This document shows, piece after piece, positions 1-8,721 of a stretch of 64,000 nucleotides of DNA (its first letter is position 1; each line of letters begins with the position of its first letter). The DNA comes from Streptomyces sp. JJ38. GTDB taxonomy: Bacteria > Actinomycetota > Actinomycetes > Streptomycetales > Streptomycetaceae. The position numbers and the translations under genes were made by a program. The notes below the pieces were generated by a model, which saw only the letters and a list, made by a program, of their open reading frames with translations, did no database searches and was not told where the DNA came from. Location of the stretch: positions 1 through 64,000 of the forward strand of contig NZ_JABLSI010000013.1 in the NCBI RefSeq assembly GCF_019303475.1, in the 5' to 3' direction.

Positions 1-827
1 CCCCGCCGGGCGCCCCCTCGATGCCGCAGCCCCCGGGGCCGCCGCAGCCCCCGCCGGGCGTCCACACCCCGCCCGGCTTCGGACAGCAGCCGCCCGGCCC
101 GCCCGGCCCGCCCGGTGCGGCCGCGCCCGGTTCCGCGGGCGGCTACACCGTGCCGCAGCAGGGCGGCGGCGGGTTGCGCGTCAGCCTGGAGAAGTACCGG
201 GAGGCGCCCGTCGGCCAGCGATGGACGGCGCAGAACAGCCAGCTCGTCCGGGTGGACCTCGGCAGCGCCCCGCAGCCCGTCCTCGCCCGCCAGGGCAGCA
301 TGGTGCTCTACCAGGGCGACGTGGACTTCAGCCACAAGGGCGCCGGCTTCATGGGCCGGGTCGTCGGGCACGCCACCGGGCAGGAGATGCAGCTCATGCG
401 CTGTGCCGGGCGCGGGCAGGTCTTCTTCGCGGACGAGAGCAGCCATCTCCACCCGATCGAGCTCCAGGGCGACGGCATCTGCGTCTCCGCGGAGAACGTG
501 CTGGCCTTCGACGAGACGCTGCACTACGAGGTCCGCCGCATCGAGGGGCACGGCATCCCCGGTGGCGTGCTGTTCACCATGCAGTTCCAGGGCACCGGAA
601 CCGTCGTGGTCAAGACGCACGGCACACCCGTGGTGCTGCCCGTCACCCCGATGACGTACGCCGACGCTCAGGCCGTCGTCGCCTGGTCGTCCACGGCCCA
701 GGTCATCGTCTCCAGCCAGGTGCGGCTGCGCCGCAGCGCGTACCCGGGCCACAGCGGGGAGAGCGTGAACCTCCAGTTCCGCGGCGCGCCCGGCAACTTC
801 ATCGTCGTCCAGCCCTACGAGGTCTGA
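1..827 (+). CDS. AIM24-family protein, 5' end outside the window
   Basis: The first ATG in frame is at 21, but the frame stays open to the window edge, so the gene probably starts further left. Residues 1-50 after that ATG are a Pro/Gly-rich linker, and the rest is an AIM24 (TIGR00266-like) beta-rich domain of about 210 residues with the recurring pattern of 'R-x-GSM' followed by 'LMRC'. The biochemical role of bacterial AIM24 proteins is not established. The linker suggests another domain upstream, possibly TerD as in some actinobacterial proteins, which is inference. It is the first of three consecutive AIM24 genes on the same strand. Confidence 0.85.
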   Translation, partial: PPGAPSMPQPPGPPQPPPGVHTPPGFGQQPPGPPGPPGAAAPGSAGGYTVPQQGGGGLRVSLEKYREAPVGQRWTAQNSQLVRVDLGSAPQPVLARQGSMVLYQGDVDFSHKGAGFMGRVVGHATGQEMQLMRCAGRGQVFFADESSHLHPIELQGDGICVSAENVLAFDETLHYEVRRIEGHGIPGGVLFTMQFQGTGTVVVKTHGTPVVLPVTPMTYADAQAVVAWSSTAQVIVSSQVRLRRSAYPGHSGESVNLQFRGAPGNFIVVQPYEV

Positions 828-838
828 GGGAGCCCGTC

Positions 839-1522
839 ATGACCCAGAACCAGCTCACGGGCTTCGCCCCGACTCCGCCGGCGGCGCGGATGGAGAACCA
901 CGGCAGCCACATCCTCAAGGTGGCCATGGCCTCCGGCCAGGACGTGTACGCCCGCACCGGATCGATGATCTCCTACGAGGGCTTCGTGCAGTACGAGCCC
1001 AATCCGCCCGCCGTCCGGCAGCAGGCCGCCCAGTGGCTCACCGGCGAGGGCGCGCCCCTGATGCGCTGTCACGGCGATGGCCTGCTCTACCTCGCCGACT
1101 ACGGGGCCGAGGTCGTCGTCCTGCACCTCGCGGACGACTCCCTGTCCGTCAACGGCACCAACGTCCTGGCCTTCGACGCCCAGCTCCAGTGGGGTGTCGA
1201 GCGGGTCAAGGGACTGGCCAAGCTGGCGGGCCAGGGCCTGTTCAACGTCACCATCGGGGGCACCGGATGGGTGGCCCTGACCTCGCGCGGCACCCCCGTC
1301 GTCGTCGACTGCGGCCGGGGCGAGGACGAGACGTATGTGGACCCGGACGCGCTGGTGGCCTGGTCCACCAGGCTGAGGGTGAAGGGCAAGCGCAGCTTCA
1401 AGGCGTCGTCCCTGATCGGACGCGGCAGCGGCGAGGCCTTCCAGCTCGGCTTCTCCGGGGAGGGCTTCGTCGTCGTCCAGCCCAGCGAGGACAGCGCCGA
1501 CCGCCTGCGGGTGCGCGGCTGA
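839..1522 (+). CDS. AIM24-family protein (second of three)
   Basis: This 227-residue protein starts at ATG 839, preceded by GGGAG, 11 nt after the stop of the first AIM24 gene. It shows the same core as its neighbours: 'GSMISYEGF', then 'LMRCHGDG', then 'NVLAFDAQLQWGVERVKG' and a C-terminal 'GEGFVVVQPSE'. There is no signal peptide or membrane segment. The tight spacing implies one transcript for all three genes. The function is unknown; AIM24 domains are often found beside TerD-type stress proteins. Confidence 0.85.
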   Translation: MTQNQLTGFAPTPPAARMENHGSHILKVAMASGQDVYARTGSMISYEGFVQYEPNPPAVRQQAAQWLTGEGAPLMRCHGDGLLYLADYGAEVVVLHLADDSLSVNGTNVLAFDAQLQWGVERVKGLAKLAGQGLFNVTIGGTGWVALTSRGTPVVVDCGRGEDETYVDPDALVAWSTRLRVKGKRSFKASSLIGRGSGEAFQLGFSGEGFVVVQPSEDSADRLRVRG

Positions 1523-1538
1523 GGGGGAGGAACACACG

Positions 1539-2273
1539 ATGCAGAGTCCGCTTTTCGCCCACGTCGAGGTGCAGGACGCACCGCCGTTCGGGCTGCAGAA
1601 CGACAAGCTCCTGCGCGTCGTCGTCGACGGGCACCGGGACGTGCTGGCCCGCAAGGGCAGCATGGTCGCCTACCAGGGGCAGGTCGAGTTCGACGGGGAG
1701 CCGCACCAACACGGCCACCGCCGCCCGGGCCGCGAACACCTGGACCTGATGCGCTGCTCGGGCAACGGGACGGTCTTCTTCGCCAACCTCGCCCAGGACG
1801 TCCACATCGTCGACGTCGACCGGGACGGCCTGACGGTGGACAGCTCCTATGTGCTCGCGCTCGACACCGGGCTGCACTGGGAGGTCGTCAGCGTCGACAG
1901 CCAGTACGGCATCGCCGGAACCGGCAAGTACAACCTGCTGATCACCGGGCACGGCCAGGTGGCGCTGATGACCTCGGGGAAGCCGCTGATGATGCCGGTC
2001 ACCCCCGATCGCTACGTCAGCGTGGACTCGGACGCCGTCGTCGCCTGGTCGACCGCGCTCACGGTCCAGATGCAGGCGCAGACCAGCTCCTCGGGTGTCT
2101 GGCGTCGCCGGGGCAACACGGGTGAGGGCTGGGAGTTGAACTTCATGGGCACGGGCTTCGCCCTCGTTCAGCCCAGCGAGCTGCTGCCGCCGCAGAACGC
2201 GCAGATCGGCGGCGGGGTCAGGGGCCAGTTCGGCATGGACCGGCCCACGGGAGGCAGCATCTTCACCAACTGA
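1539..2273 (+). CDS. AIM24-family protein (third of three)
   Basis: This 244-residue protein starts at ATG 1539 behind GGGGGAGGAA, 16 nt after the previous stop. It is an AIM24 domain throughout, with 'GSMVAYQGQ', 'LMRCSGNGTVFFA' and a terminal 'GTGFALVQPSE', plus a short glycine-rich tail. The three paralogues keep the same order of motifs but differ widely in sequence, so the array is old rather than a recent duplication. A perfect 24-bp palindrome follows at 2284-2307 and probably ends the operon. Confidence 0.85.
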   Translation: MQSPLFAHVEVQDAPPFGLQNDKLLRVVVDGHRDVLARKGSMVAYQGQVEFDGEPHQHGHRRPGREHLDLMRCSGNGTVFFANLAQDVHIVDVDRDGLTVDSSYVLALDTGLHWEVVSVDSQYGIAGTGKYNLLITGHGQVALMTSGKPLMMPVTPDRYVSVDSDAVVAWSTALTVQMQAQTSSSGVWRRRGNTGEGWELNFMGTGFALVQPSELLPPQNAQIGGGVRGQFGMDRPTGGSIFTN

Positions 2274-2283
2274 CGCTCCTCAC

Positions 2284-2307
2284 CGGTCGTCGGCCGGCCG
2301 ACGACCG
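2284..2307. terminator. palindromic terminator between convergent genes
   Basis: A perfect 24-bp palindrome with a GGCC centre lies between the end of the AIM24 operon and the end of the NUDIX gene on the other strand. Related GGCCG/CGGCC arms continue to about 2335. There is no T-run, as is common for actinobacterial terminators. It is placed to serve both directions. Confidence 0.6.
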
Positions 2308-2378
2308 AAGCGGCCGACGACCGGCCGACCGACGCCGGGCCGGGGCTCCGCATCACGGCGGCCCCCGGCCCGGCGGTG

Positions 2379-2906
2379 TCACAGCAGGGCGCGAGCCCGC
2401 TCGGTGAGCCGGACGACGGAGGCGTCGGCCACCCGCCCCACCTCCTCGAACGGGAACCAGCGCAGCTCGAGCGACTCCTCGCTGACGGCCTCCACGGCCC
2501 CGGCCGGGGCGAGGGCCACGTACTGCACGTCCAGATGCCAGGCACACGGCGTGTGGTGCCGGTCCAGGCGTGCCGGGCCGCCCGGCAGCAGCTTGAGCCC
2601 CGGAATGCCGGACTCCTCCGTCGCCTCCCGCAACGCGGCACCGGCCAGCGTGGTGTCCTGCGGCTCGCAATGGCCGCCCATCTGCAGCCACATGCGCAGC
2701 TTCCCGTGCAGAGTGAGCAGGACCCGGCCGCCCTCGGCGTCCACCACGAGGGCGCTCGCGGTGAGGTGGCCGGTGCCGCAGGAGCGCCACATCGCGTCGT
2801 GCCGCGCGGCCAGGTGGTCGAGGTACGCGCCGCGCAGCGTCTCCTGCCCGGGGTCCGGCGCGGGCCACTCCTTCAGCACCCGCACCGCGTCGTCCCGCAG
2901 GCTCAC
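2379..2906 (-). CDS. NUDIX hydrolase
   Basis: This 175-residue protein starts at GTG 2906, which overlaps the stop of the upstream metalloprotease gene by 4 bp (GTGA), so translation is likely coupled. The Nudix box lies at about residues 78-101: a glycine, an Asp where the first Glu usually stands, then 'LREATEESGI' with the metal-binding Glu residues. Family members hydrolyse nucleoside diphosphates linked to another group; the substrate here cannot be read from the sequence. Confidence 0.9.
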   Translation of the reverse strand: MSLRDDAVRVLKEWPAPDPGQETLRGAYLDHLAARHDAMWRSCGTGHLTASALVVDAEGGRVLLTLHGKLRMWLQMGGHCEPQDTTLAGAALREATEESGIPGLKLLPGGPARLDRHHTPCAWHLDVQYVALAPAGAVEAVSEESLELRWFPFEEVGRVADASVVRLTERARALL

Positions 2907-4363
2907 CGCGCGTCGTCCCCCTTGCCGCCCGGGTCCTCCTCGCCGGACTCGCCCTCCCGGCCCGGCTCCTCGCCCGGCTCGCGGGTGTCCGAGGCGCCCG
3001 CGGCCGCCGCACCGAGCATCTTGTCCAGCTCCGAGAAGTCGGGCTGCTCGTGGTGGACGAAGCCGTCCGGGTCGTCGAGGTCGGCCGCGGTGGGCAGCAT
3101 GTCGGGGTGCGCCCACAGCCCGTCGCGTCCCTCGGGGCCCCGGGCGTCGGCCAGGGAGGCCCACAGCCGTGCGGCGTCGCGCAGCCTGCGGGGCCGCAGC
3201 TCCAGCCCGATCAGGGTGGCGAAGGTCTGCTCGGCGGGGCCGCCCGTCGCCCGGCGGCGGCGCAGCGTCTCGCGCAGCGCGTCGGCCGCGGGAAGGTGCG
3301 GCTGCGCGGCGGCGTGCACGACGGCGTCCACCCAGCCCTCCACCAGGGCCAGCGCCGTCTCCAGCCGGGCCAGCGCCGCCTTCTGCTCGGGCGTGTCCTC
3401 CGGCTGGAACATGCCCTGCTGGAGCTTCTCCTGCAGCTCCTCGGGGCGGCTCGGGTCGAGCTGCCCGACGACGTCCTCCAGCTTGGCCGTGTCCACCGCG
3501 ATGCCCCGGGCGTAGCCCTCCACGGCGCCGAACAGGTGCGAGCGCAGCCACGGCACGTGGGCGAAGAGCCGCTGGTGGGCGGCCTCACGCAGTGCGAGAT
3601 AGAGCCGTACCTCCTCCTGCGGGACGCCGAGACCCTCGCCGAACGCCGCCACGTTGCGTGGCAGCAGCGCGGCCTTGCCGGCCGGGCCGAGGGGCAGCCC
3701 GACGTCGGTCGAGCCCACGACCTCGCCGGCGAGCACGCCGAGAGCCTGCCCGATCTGGGTGCCGAACATCGCGCCGCCCATCGAGCGCATCATGCCCAGC
3801 AGCGGCCCGGCCATGGCCTGCATCTCCTCGGGCAGGACGTCACCCATGGCCGCGCCCACCCGCTCGGCCACCGGGTCGACCAGCTCCTTCCAGACGGGCA
3901 GCGTGGCCTCGACCCACTCCGCCCTGCTCCACGCCACGGTGGTGGCGGCTCCGGAGGGGAGCGAGGTGACGCCGTCCAGCCACAGGTCGGCCAGCCGGAG
4001 GGCCTCCTCGGCCTGGGCGCGCTCCTGCGGGCCGACGCTGGCGTCCTTCGAGCCGTCGGCGGCGCCCTGGGCAACCGTCTGCCGGGCGATGTCCTTGGCC
4101 ATGTCCCAGTTGACCGGGCCGCCCTCGTAGCTGAGCATCTGGCCGAGCCGCTGGAAGGCCGCGCCCAGATCGCCCGGGTTCATCCCGCCGGGGCCGCCCA
4201 GCGAGCCGAACATCGCGGCGAGCGGGTTGTTCGGGTCACCCGTGCCGCCGGGCATGCCGCCGAAGCCGAACGGGTTGCCGCCCTCGCCGCCCTTCTTCCG
4301 GCCGTCGTCGCCGTCCTCCGGCTCCTCCGGCGGAAGGCCGAATCCGAATGGGGTGTCACTCAC
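2903..4363 (-). CDS. zinc-dependent metalloprotease-like protein (DUF2342/TIGR03624)
   Basis: This protein of 486 residues starts at GTG 4363 (VSDTPFGFG) after GAGGAC; a longer reading to 4423 lacks a ribosome site. The first 65 residues are Gly/Pro-rich and low in complexity. The remainder matches the actinobacterial DUF2342 family, with 'LREAAHQRLFAHVPWL' at about 258-273. The family is annotated as putative zinc hydrolases, with no proven substrate. The C-terminus is acidic and Gly/Glu-rich. It is the first gene of a two-gene operon with the NUDIX gene. Confidence 0.85.
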   Translation of the reverse strand: MSDTPFGFGLPPEEPEDGDDGRKKGGEGGNPFGFGGMPGGTGDPNNPLAAMFGSLGGPGGMNPGDLGAAFQRLGQMLSYEGGPVNWDMAKDIARQTVAQGAADGSKDASVGPQERAQAEEALRLADLWLDGVTSLPSGAATTVAWSRAEWVEATLPVWKELVDPVAERVGAAMGDVLPEEMQAMAGPLLGMMRSMGGAMFGTQIGQALGVLAGEVVGSTDVGLPLGPAGKAALLPRNVAAFGEGLGVPQEEVRLYLALREAAHQRLFAHVPWLRSHLFGAVEGYARGIAVDTAKLEDVVGQLDPSRPEELQEKLQQGMFQPEDTPEQKAALARLETALALVEGWVDAVVHAAAQPHLPAADALRETLRRRRATGGPAEQTFATLIGLELRPRRLRDAARLWASLADARGPEGRDGLWAHPDMLPTAADLDDPDGFVHHEQPDFSELDKMLGAAAAGASDTREPGEEPGREGESGEEDPGGKGDDAR

Positions 4364-4596
4364 GGAAAGTCCTCGGCTCTGTCGGTGGGTCGGATCGGGT
4401 CGGTGCGGTGCGGCGGCGTCCACGCGACAAACGCATCGGCGCCACGCCGAACCGCGGCATCGGGCGGCTGCGTCTGTATGAAGCGTCCATACCGAGCGGG
4501 ACCGCCCGTTTCGCGGGCACTCCCTCCAGCCTAGACACCTGTCAGGCAGGATGGGTCCTGCGCACCCGTACCAGAGACAACCACTGGAGCAGCCCG

Positions 4597-5715
4597 GTGA
4601 GTTCCCCTGAGCACCACGTTCGCGCAGCGCGAAACGGCACTTCCGGCCCCGTCGTCGCCGTCACCGGCGCCGCCGACGGCATCGGCGCGCTGCTCACCGA
4701 GCGGCTGGCCGCCTCGCCGGAGATCCGGCAGGTCATCGCGCTGGACGAGCGGCGCGGTGAGACGGAGGGAGTGGAGTGGCACACCCTCGACGTGCGCGAT
4801 CCCGCCCTCGCCGACCGGCTGCGCACCGGGGACGCCGGCGGGGAGCCGGCCGACGTCGTCGTGCACCTGGCCCTCGACCTGGACCTGGAGTCGGACCCCG
4901 AGACCCGTACGGCCTTCAACGTGCGCGGCACGCAGACCGTGCTCACCGCGGCCGCGGCGGCCGGGGTGCGCCGGGTCGTGCTGTGCACCTCCGCCATGGT
5001 CTACGGGGCCCTGCCGGACAACGAGATCCCCCTCGCCGAGGACGCCGAGCTGCGGGCCACCGCGGAGGCGACGGGCGTGGGCGACCTGCTGGAGATCGAG
5101 CGGCTCGCCCAGCGGGCGCCCCGGGCCCACCCCGGGCTCGACGTGACCGTGCTGCGCCCCGCCGTCCTGGTCGGGGGCATGGACACCGCCCTGACCCGCT
5201 ACTTCGAGTCCCCGCGGCTGCTCGTGGTGGCCGGCTCCCGCCCGTGCTGGCAGTTCTGCCACGTGGAGGACCTGGTGAGCGCGCTGGAGTACGCCGTGCT
5301 GGAGAAGGTGGACGGCGAGCTGGCGGTGGGCTGCGACGGCTGGCTGGAGCAGGAGGAGGTCGAGGAGCTGTCCGGTATCCGCCGGATGGAGCTGCCCTCG
5401 GCCGTCGCCTTCGGCGCCGCCGCGCGACTGCACCGCCTCGGGCTCACCCCGTCACCGGCCGGTGACCTGGCGTACACGATGTACCCGTGGGTGGTGAGCG
5501 GCTCGCGACTGCACGACGCGGGCTGGCGGCCGAAGTGGACGAACGAGGAGGTGCTGGCCGAGCTGCTGGAGGAGGCGGAGGGCCGGCACGCCGTGGCCGG
5601 ACGCCGTCTCGGCCGCAAGGACGCCGCGACGACGCTGGGGGCCGCCGGTGCGACGGTCGCCCTGGTGGGCACGGCGGCCCTGGTCCGTCGCGCCCGCAGG
5701 CGCCGCGGCCGGTGA
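4597..5715 (+). CDS. NAD-dependent epimerase/dehydratase family protein
   Basis: This 372-residue protein is an extended SDR-type Rossmann protein. The dinucleotide motif 'TGAADGIG' is near residues 23-30, and 'VRGTQTVLTAAAAAGVRRVVLCTSAMVYG' features follow. It starts at GTG 4597 behind GGAG; upstream in-frame sequence to 4348 overlaps the divergent promoter region. The C-terminus ends in a hydrophobic stretch followed by an Arg cluster, so it may be tail-anchored in the membrane. The sugar or lipid substrate is unknown. It is divergent from the metalloprotease gene, with a 233-bp intergenic region. Confidence 0.85.
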   Translation: MSSPEHHVRAARNGTSGPVVAVTGAADGIGALLTERLAASPEIRQVIALDERRGETEGVEWHTLDVRDPALADRLRTGDAGGEPADVVVHLALDLDLESDPETRTAFNVRGTQTVLTAAAAAGVRRVVLCTSAMVYGALPDNEIPLAEDAELRATAEATGVGDLLEIERLAQRAPRAHPGLDVTVLRPAVLVGGMDTALTRYFESPRLLVVAGSRPCWQFCHVEDLVSALEYAVLEKVDGELAVGCDGWLEQEEVEELSGIRRMELPSAVAFGAAARLHRLGLTPSPAGDLAYTMYPWVVSGSRLHDAGWRPKWTNEEVLAELLEEAEGRHAVAGRRLGRKDAATTLGAAGATVALVGTAALVRRARRRRGR

Positions 5716-5844
5716 CGCGCGCCGCCCACCGGCGCCCCGGGACGACGGGGGCCGCCGGGGACGATCGCGACCGGCGGCGACCGAGGGTGACCGGAGGGCG
5801 GAAGCGTGCTTCCGAATCCCGCCCCCGTGCGGCAGCATGAGCCC

Positions 5845-6315
5845 ATGGCACACACGCACGACGCGGCCCAGCACCCCGGCGAACAGGGCGCGGCCGACCC
5901 GATTCGGCTGCTGGCGATCCGAGAGTCGCCCCTCTCGCTCGACGAGGTCTTCCACGCGGTGGGGGACAGCGCGGCGGGGGGCACGGCGCTGTTCGTCGGC
6001 ACCGTACGCGACCACGACGGCGGGGCGGACGTCTCCCGGCTGGGCTACTCGGCCCACCCCACGGTGGAGGCGGAGATGCGCCGGATCGCCGAGCGGGTCG
6101 CCGCCGAGTTCCCGGTGCGGGGGCTCGCCGCGGTGCACCGCGTGGGGGATCTGGCCGTGGGGGACCTGGCCGTCGTCGTCGCCGTCTCCTGCCCGCACCG
6201 GGGGGAGGCGTTCAGCGCCTGCCGCAAGCTGATCGACGACCTCAAGCACGAGGTCCCCATCTGGAAGCAGCAGATCTTCGCCGACGGCACCGAGGAGTGG
6301 GTCGGCGCCTGCTGA
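5845..6315 (+). CDS. moaE: molybdopterin synthase catalytic subunit MoaE
   Basis: This 156-residue protein has the usual MoaE length. Seen are 'LFVGTVRDHD', 'VHRVGDLAVGDLAVVVAV' and the conserved 'KHEVPIWKQQ', whose lysine contacts the substrate. MoaE with the thiocarboxylated MoaD makes molybdopterin from precursor Z (known for the family); no moaD is nearby. I chose ATG 5845 over 5806 because the extra 13 residues are not typical and a CAGCAT hexamer lies 6 nt before it, which fits a leaderless start. Confidence 0.9.
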   Translation: MAHTHDAAQHPGEQGAADPIRLLAIRESPLSLDEVFHAVGDSAAGGTALFVGTVRDHDGGADVSRLGYSAHPTVEAEMRRIAERVAAEFPVRGLAAVHRVGDLAVGDLAVVVAVSCPHRGEAFSACRKLIDDLKHEVPIWKQQIFADGTEEWVGAC

Positions 6316-6441
6316 CCGGCGCGCCCGGCTCCGGTTGCGTCGCCCGGCACCCGGCCCAAGAGTGGAATCTCCCGATCCATCCGCCGTGCCCGCCTCCGCC
6401 GTCCGCGGCGGTTGGGGGGCCGGTCGGCGAAGGAGGTTCGC

Positions 6442-6735
6442 ATGGCGTCGCTCGTCTGGTTGCTCATACCCCTGGCAGGCGTGATATCGGCGGCCTTCTG
6501 GGCTTCCTGGGCCGCCCGGCAGTCCCCGGAGAACGGCTCGGGCGACGCCGCCGGGGTGGCCGGATACGACGCCTTCCGCAACGCCATGGAGAGCGCCGCC
6601 GCGGACCGCTACCGGATACCCGCGCGCTCCGCGGCCGCCCCGGGAACGCCGCAGGCCCCGCCCGCTTCCTCCCCGGACGCGCCCCCTCCCCGGACGGCCC
6701 GTCCCGAGCGGGCGGTTGAGCGGAGGGTCCCGTAG
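6442..6735 (+). CDS. small membrane-anchored protein of unknown function
   Basis: This 97-residue protein starts at ATG 6442 with a strong AGGAGGT site seven bases before it. Residues 2-22 form one transmembrane segment ending 'FWASWAARQ', followed by a short polar region and a Pro/Ala/Arg-rich tail. It ends 9 nt before the PDZ protease gene. Similar short proteins precede PDZ proteases in streptomycetes (from memory), but no function is known. Confidence 0.7.
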   Translation: MASLVWLLIPLAGVISAAFWASWAARQSPENGSGDAAGVAGYDAFRNAMESAAADRYRIPARSAAAPGTPQAPPASSPDAPPPRTARPERAVERRVP

Positions 6736-6744
6736 TGTCGGGGC

Positions 6745-7839
6745 ATGTCTCGCCGCCACGCCTCGATGCTCGCCTCCGCGCTTCTCCTGATAGCGATGCT
6801 CTGCGCGGTGGCCCTGGTGCGGGTCCCCTACGCGGAGCTCTCACCCGGGCCGACGGTCAACACGCTCGGCGAGTACGGCGGCGAACCCGTCCTCAGCATC
6901 GACGGCCGCCGCTCCTACGACACGTCCGGCCATCTCAACATGACCACCGTCCGCGTCACCAGCGCGGACTACCGGATGACCCTCGGCGAGGCCCTCTACG
7001 GCTGGTTCGCCGACGACTCGGCCGTCGTCCCGCACGAGACGCTGTACCCGGACGGCACGACCGTCGAGGAGGCGGAGCAGGAGAACGCCGAGGAGTTCAC
7101 CCGGTCGCAGGAGAGCGCCAAGGTCGCGGCCCTGCGGGAGCTGGACATCCCCGTGGCGACCCGCACGGTGGTGAAGGCCGTGGTCAGGGACAGCCCCTCC
7201 GAAGGCGTGCTGCGCGCCGGTGACGTCATCAAGGCCGTGGACGGCAGCCCCGTCGACGAGCCGTCCGATGTCGCCGAGCTGGTCACGGAGCACGAGGCAG
7301 GGGAGGAGGTCATCTTCACCGTCGTCCCGGTCAAGCAGGCGACGGCCGCGGAGGAGGCGGGCGAGGACCCGGCCGAGGCCGGGACCCGCGACGTCACCAT
7401 CACCACCACGGCGGCCGAGGGCGACGGGCGGGCCATCGTGGGCATCGAGGCCGGAACGGCCCACACCTTCCCGTTCGAGATCGACATCCAGCTCGCCGAC
7501 GTCGGCGGCCCCAGCGCCGGGCTGATGTTCGCCCTCGGCATCACCGACAAGCTCACCCCCGAGGACCTCACCGGCGGCACCTTCGTGGCCGGTACCGGAA
7601 CGATCAACCCGGACGGGGAGGTCGGCCCGATCGGCGGCGTGACGATGAAGACCCGGGCCGCCCGGGACGCCGGGGCGCGCTACTTCCTGACCCCCGAGGC
7701 CAACTGTCCGACGGCGGCGGGGGACCGCCCGGACGGCCTCACCCTGGTGAAGGTCGCCACGATCGCCGACGCGCTGGACGCCCTGGAGAGCATCCGCGAG
7801 GACGACACGGACGCCCTGCCCCGCTGCACCGCGAGCTGA
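6745..7839 (+). CDS. PDZ domain and Lon-type (S16) serine protease, YlbL family
   Basis: This 364-residue protein has an N-terminal membrane anchor (about 8-26), a long extracytoplasmic stretch, a PDZ domain (about 130-200, 'GVLRAGDVIKAVDGSPV') and a C-terminal S16 domain. The Ser-Lys dyad is visible: Ser about 257 in 'GGPSAGLMF' and Lys about 302 in 'GGVTMKTRAA'. It lacks the Lon ATPase, as expected for YlbL-type proteases. TAGTGT at 6733-6738 sits 6 nt before the ATG, so a leaderless transcript is likely in addition to read-through from the small gene upstream. Confidence 0.9.
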   Translation: MSRRHASMLASALLLIAMLCAVALVRVPYAELSPGPTVNTLGEYGGEPVLSIDGRRSYDTSGHLNMTTVRVTSADYRMTLGEALYGWFADDSAVVPHETLYPDGTTVEEAEQENAEEFTRSQESAKVAALRELDIPVATRTVVKAVVRDSPSEGVLRAGDVIKAVDGSPVDEPSDVAELVTEHEAGEEVIFTVVPVKQATAAEEAGEDPAEAGTRDVTITTTAAEGDGRAIVGIEAGTAHTFPFEIDIQLADVGGPSAGLMFALGITDKLTPEDLTGGTFVAGTGTINPDGEVGPIGGVTMKTRAARDAGARYFLTPEANCPTAAGDRPDGLTLVKVATIADALDALESIREDDTDALPRCTAS

Positions 7840-7988
7840 CCCGGCGGGCCCCACCGGCACCGCGTCGACGACGGTCCTCCGCCGAGACGGCGGCCCACCG
7901 GCCCCCATGCCGACCGGTGGCCCACCGGCGCCGTAGCCCGCAGCCGGGCCCACCGGCGCCACCGCCGACCGAGGCCCCCGTCCAGCCC

Positions 7989-8036
7989 CGGCCCAGCCCC
8001 CGTCCGGCCCAGCCCCCGTCCGGCCCGGCGCGCGGC
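7989..8036. repeat. short tandem repeat between convergent genes
   Basis: A 16-bp unit beginning cggcccagccc occurs at 7989-8004 and again, without a gap, at 8005-8020, with a partial third copy after it. The wider gap 7840-8036 also carries several copies of cccaccggcgcc. It holds no credible gene and separates the protease gene from the convergent PPA1309 gene. Confidence 0.6.
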
Positions 8037-8606
8037 TCAGCCGGAGAGGGTGGCCGTCAGCGCCTCGGCCAGCCCCGGGACCAGGTTCTCCCCGGTCAGT
8101 ACCTCCGTCGTGGCGTCCTTCTCGCGCAGCCGGAGCGCCGCCTCGCGGCCGCCGTCGCGCAGGACGGCGACCGTCATGCGCACTTCCTGGCGCTCGGGGT
8201 GCTCGGCCACCCAGGCGGTGAGCGCCTCTTCGTCCAGATCCGTCGGCAGAGAGGTCTCGGCGGTCGGGGGCAGCATCAGCCGCTCGATGCTCAGGGCGCA
8301 GCCGGCGACGGCGTCCGGCCAGGCGATGGTGCCGAGGAACTCGTCCAGCGGCACGCCGGGGGGCAGCTCGTCCTGCTCGATGGGCGTGAGACCGACGGTC
8401 GGCCCGGTGTCGCCGTCGGCCAGCCCGAGGCGTTCGGCCAGCTCGGGCTCCTGCTCCCGCAGCTGTGCGGTGTCGACGAGGGCGAAGAGCCTGGCGGGCT
8501 GGTCCCAGCCGAGCCCGGCGGCGTACTCGTCGATTTCGAGTACGGCACGGGTCAGCGGGGTCGCGGCGGGCGGGGTTCCGTCAAGGGGGAGGTTGCTCAT
8601 GCCCAT
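8037..8606 (-). CDS. PPA1309 family protein
   Basis: This 189-residue acidic protein has no signal or membrane segment. It shows 'RLFALVDTAQL', 'LPPGVPLDEFLGTIAWPDAVAGCALSIE' features and ends in 'ALTATLSG', the layout of the actinobacterial PPA1309 family, whose function is unknown. ATG 8606 is chosen over ATG 8600 because AGAAGG sits 7 nt before it. It is divergent from the UPF0182 gene, with a 115-bp gap. Confidence 0.8.
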   Translation of the reverse strand: MGMSNLPLDGTPPAATPLTRAVLEIDEYAAGLGWDQPARLFALVDTAQLREQEPELAERLGLADGDTGPTVGLTPIEQDELPPGVPLDEFLGTIAWPDAVAGCALSIERLMLPPTAETSLPTDLDEEALTAWVAEHPERQEVRMTVAVLRDGGREAALRLREKDATTEVLTGENLVPGLAEALTATLSG

Positions 8607-8721
8607 ATCGTGCCTTCTGATGCCCCGGGAACGGGAACCGAGTAAAGCTTCGTTAAGTTGACCAGACGAGCCCTGTGGTACGGGGCCCGCATCATCCATC
8701 GCGATCTTCGAGGTGCGCACC

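Noticed and set aside
8625..8660. GGAAC...CGTTA upstream of the UPF0182 gene as an ECF sigma promoter
   Set aside because: The spacing (19 nt from GGAAC to GTT) does not fit SigR, and no other consensus fits well.
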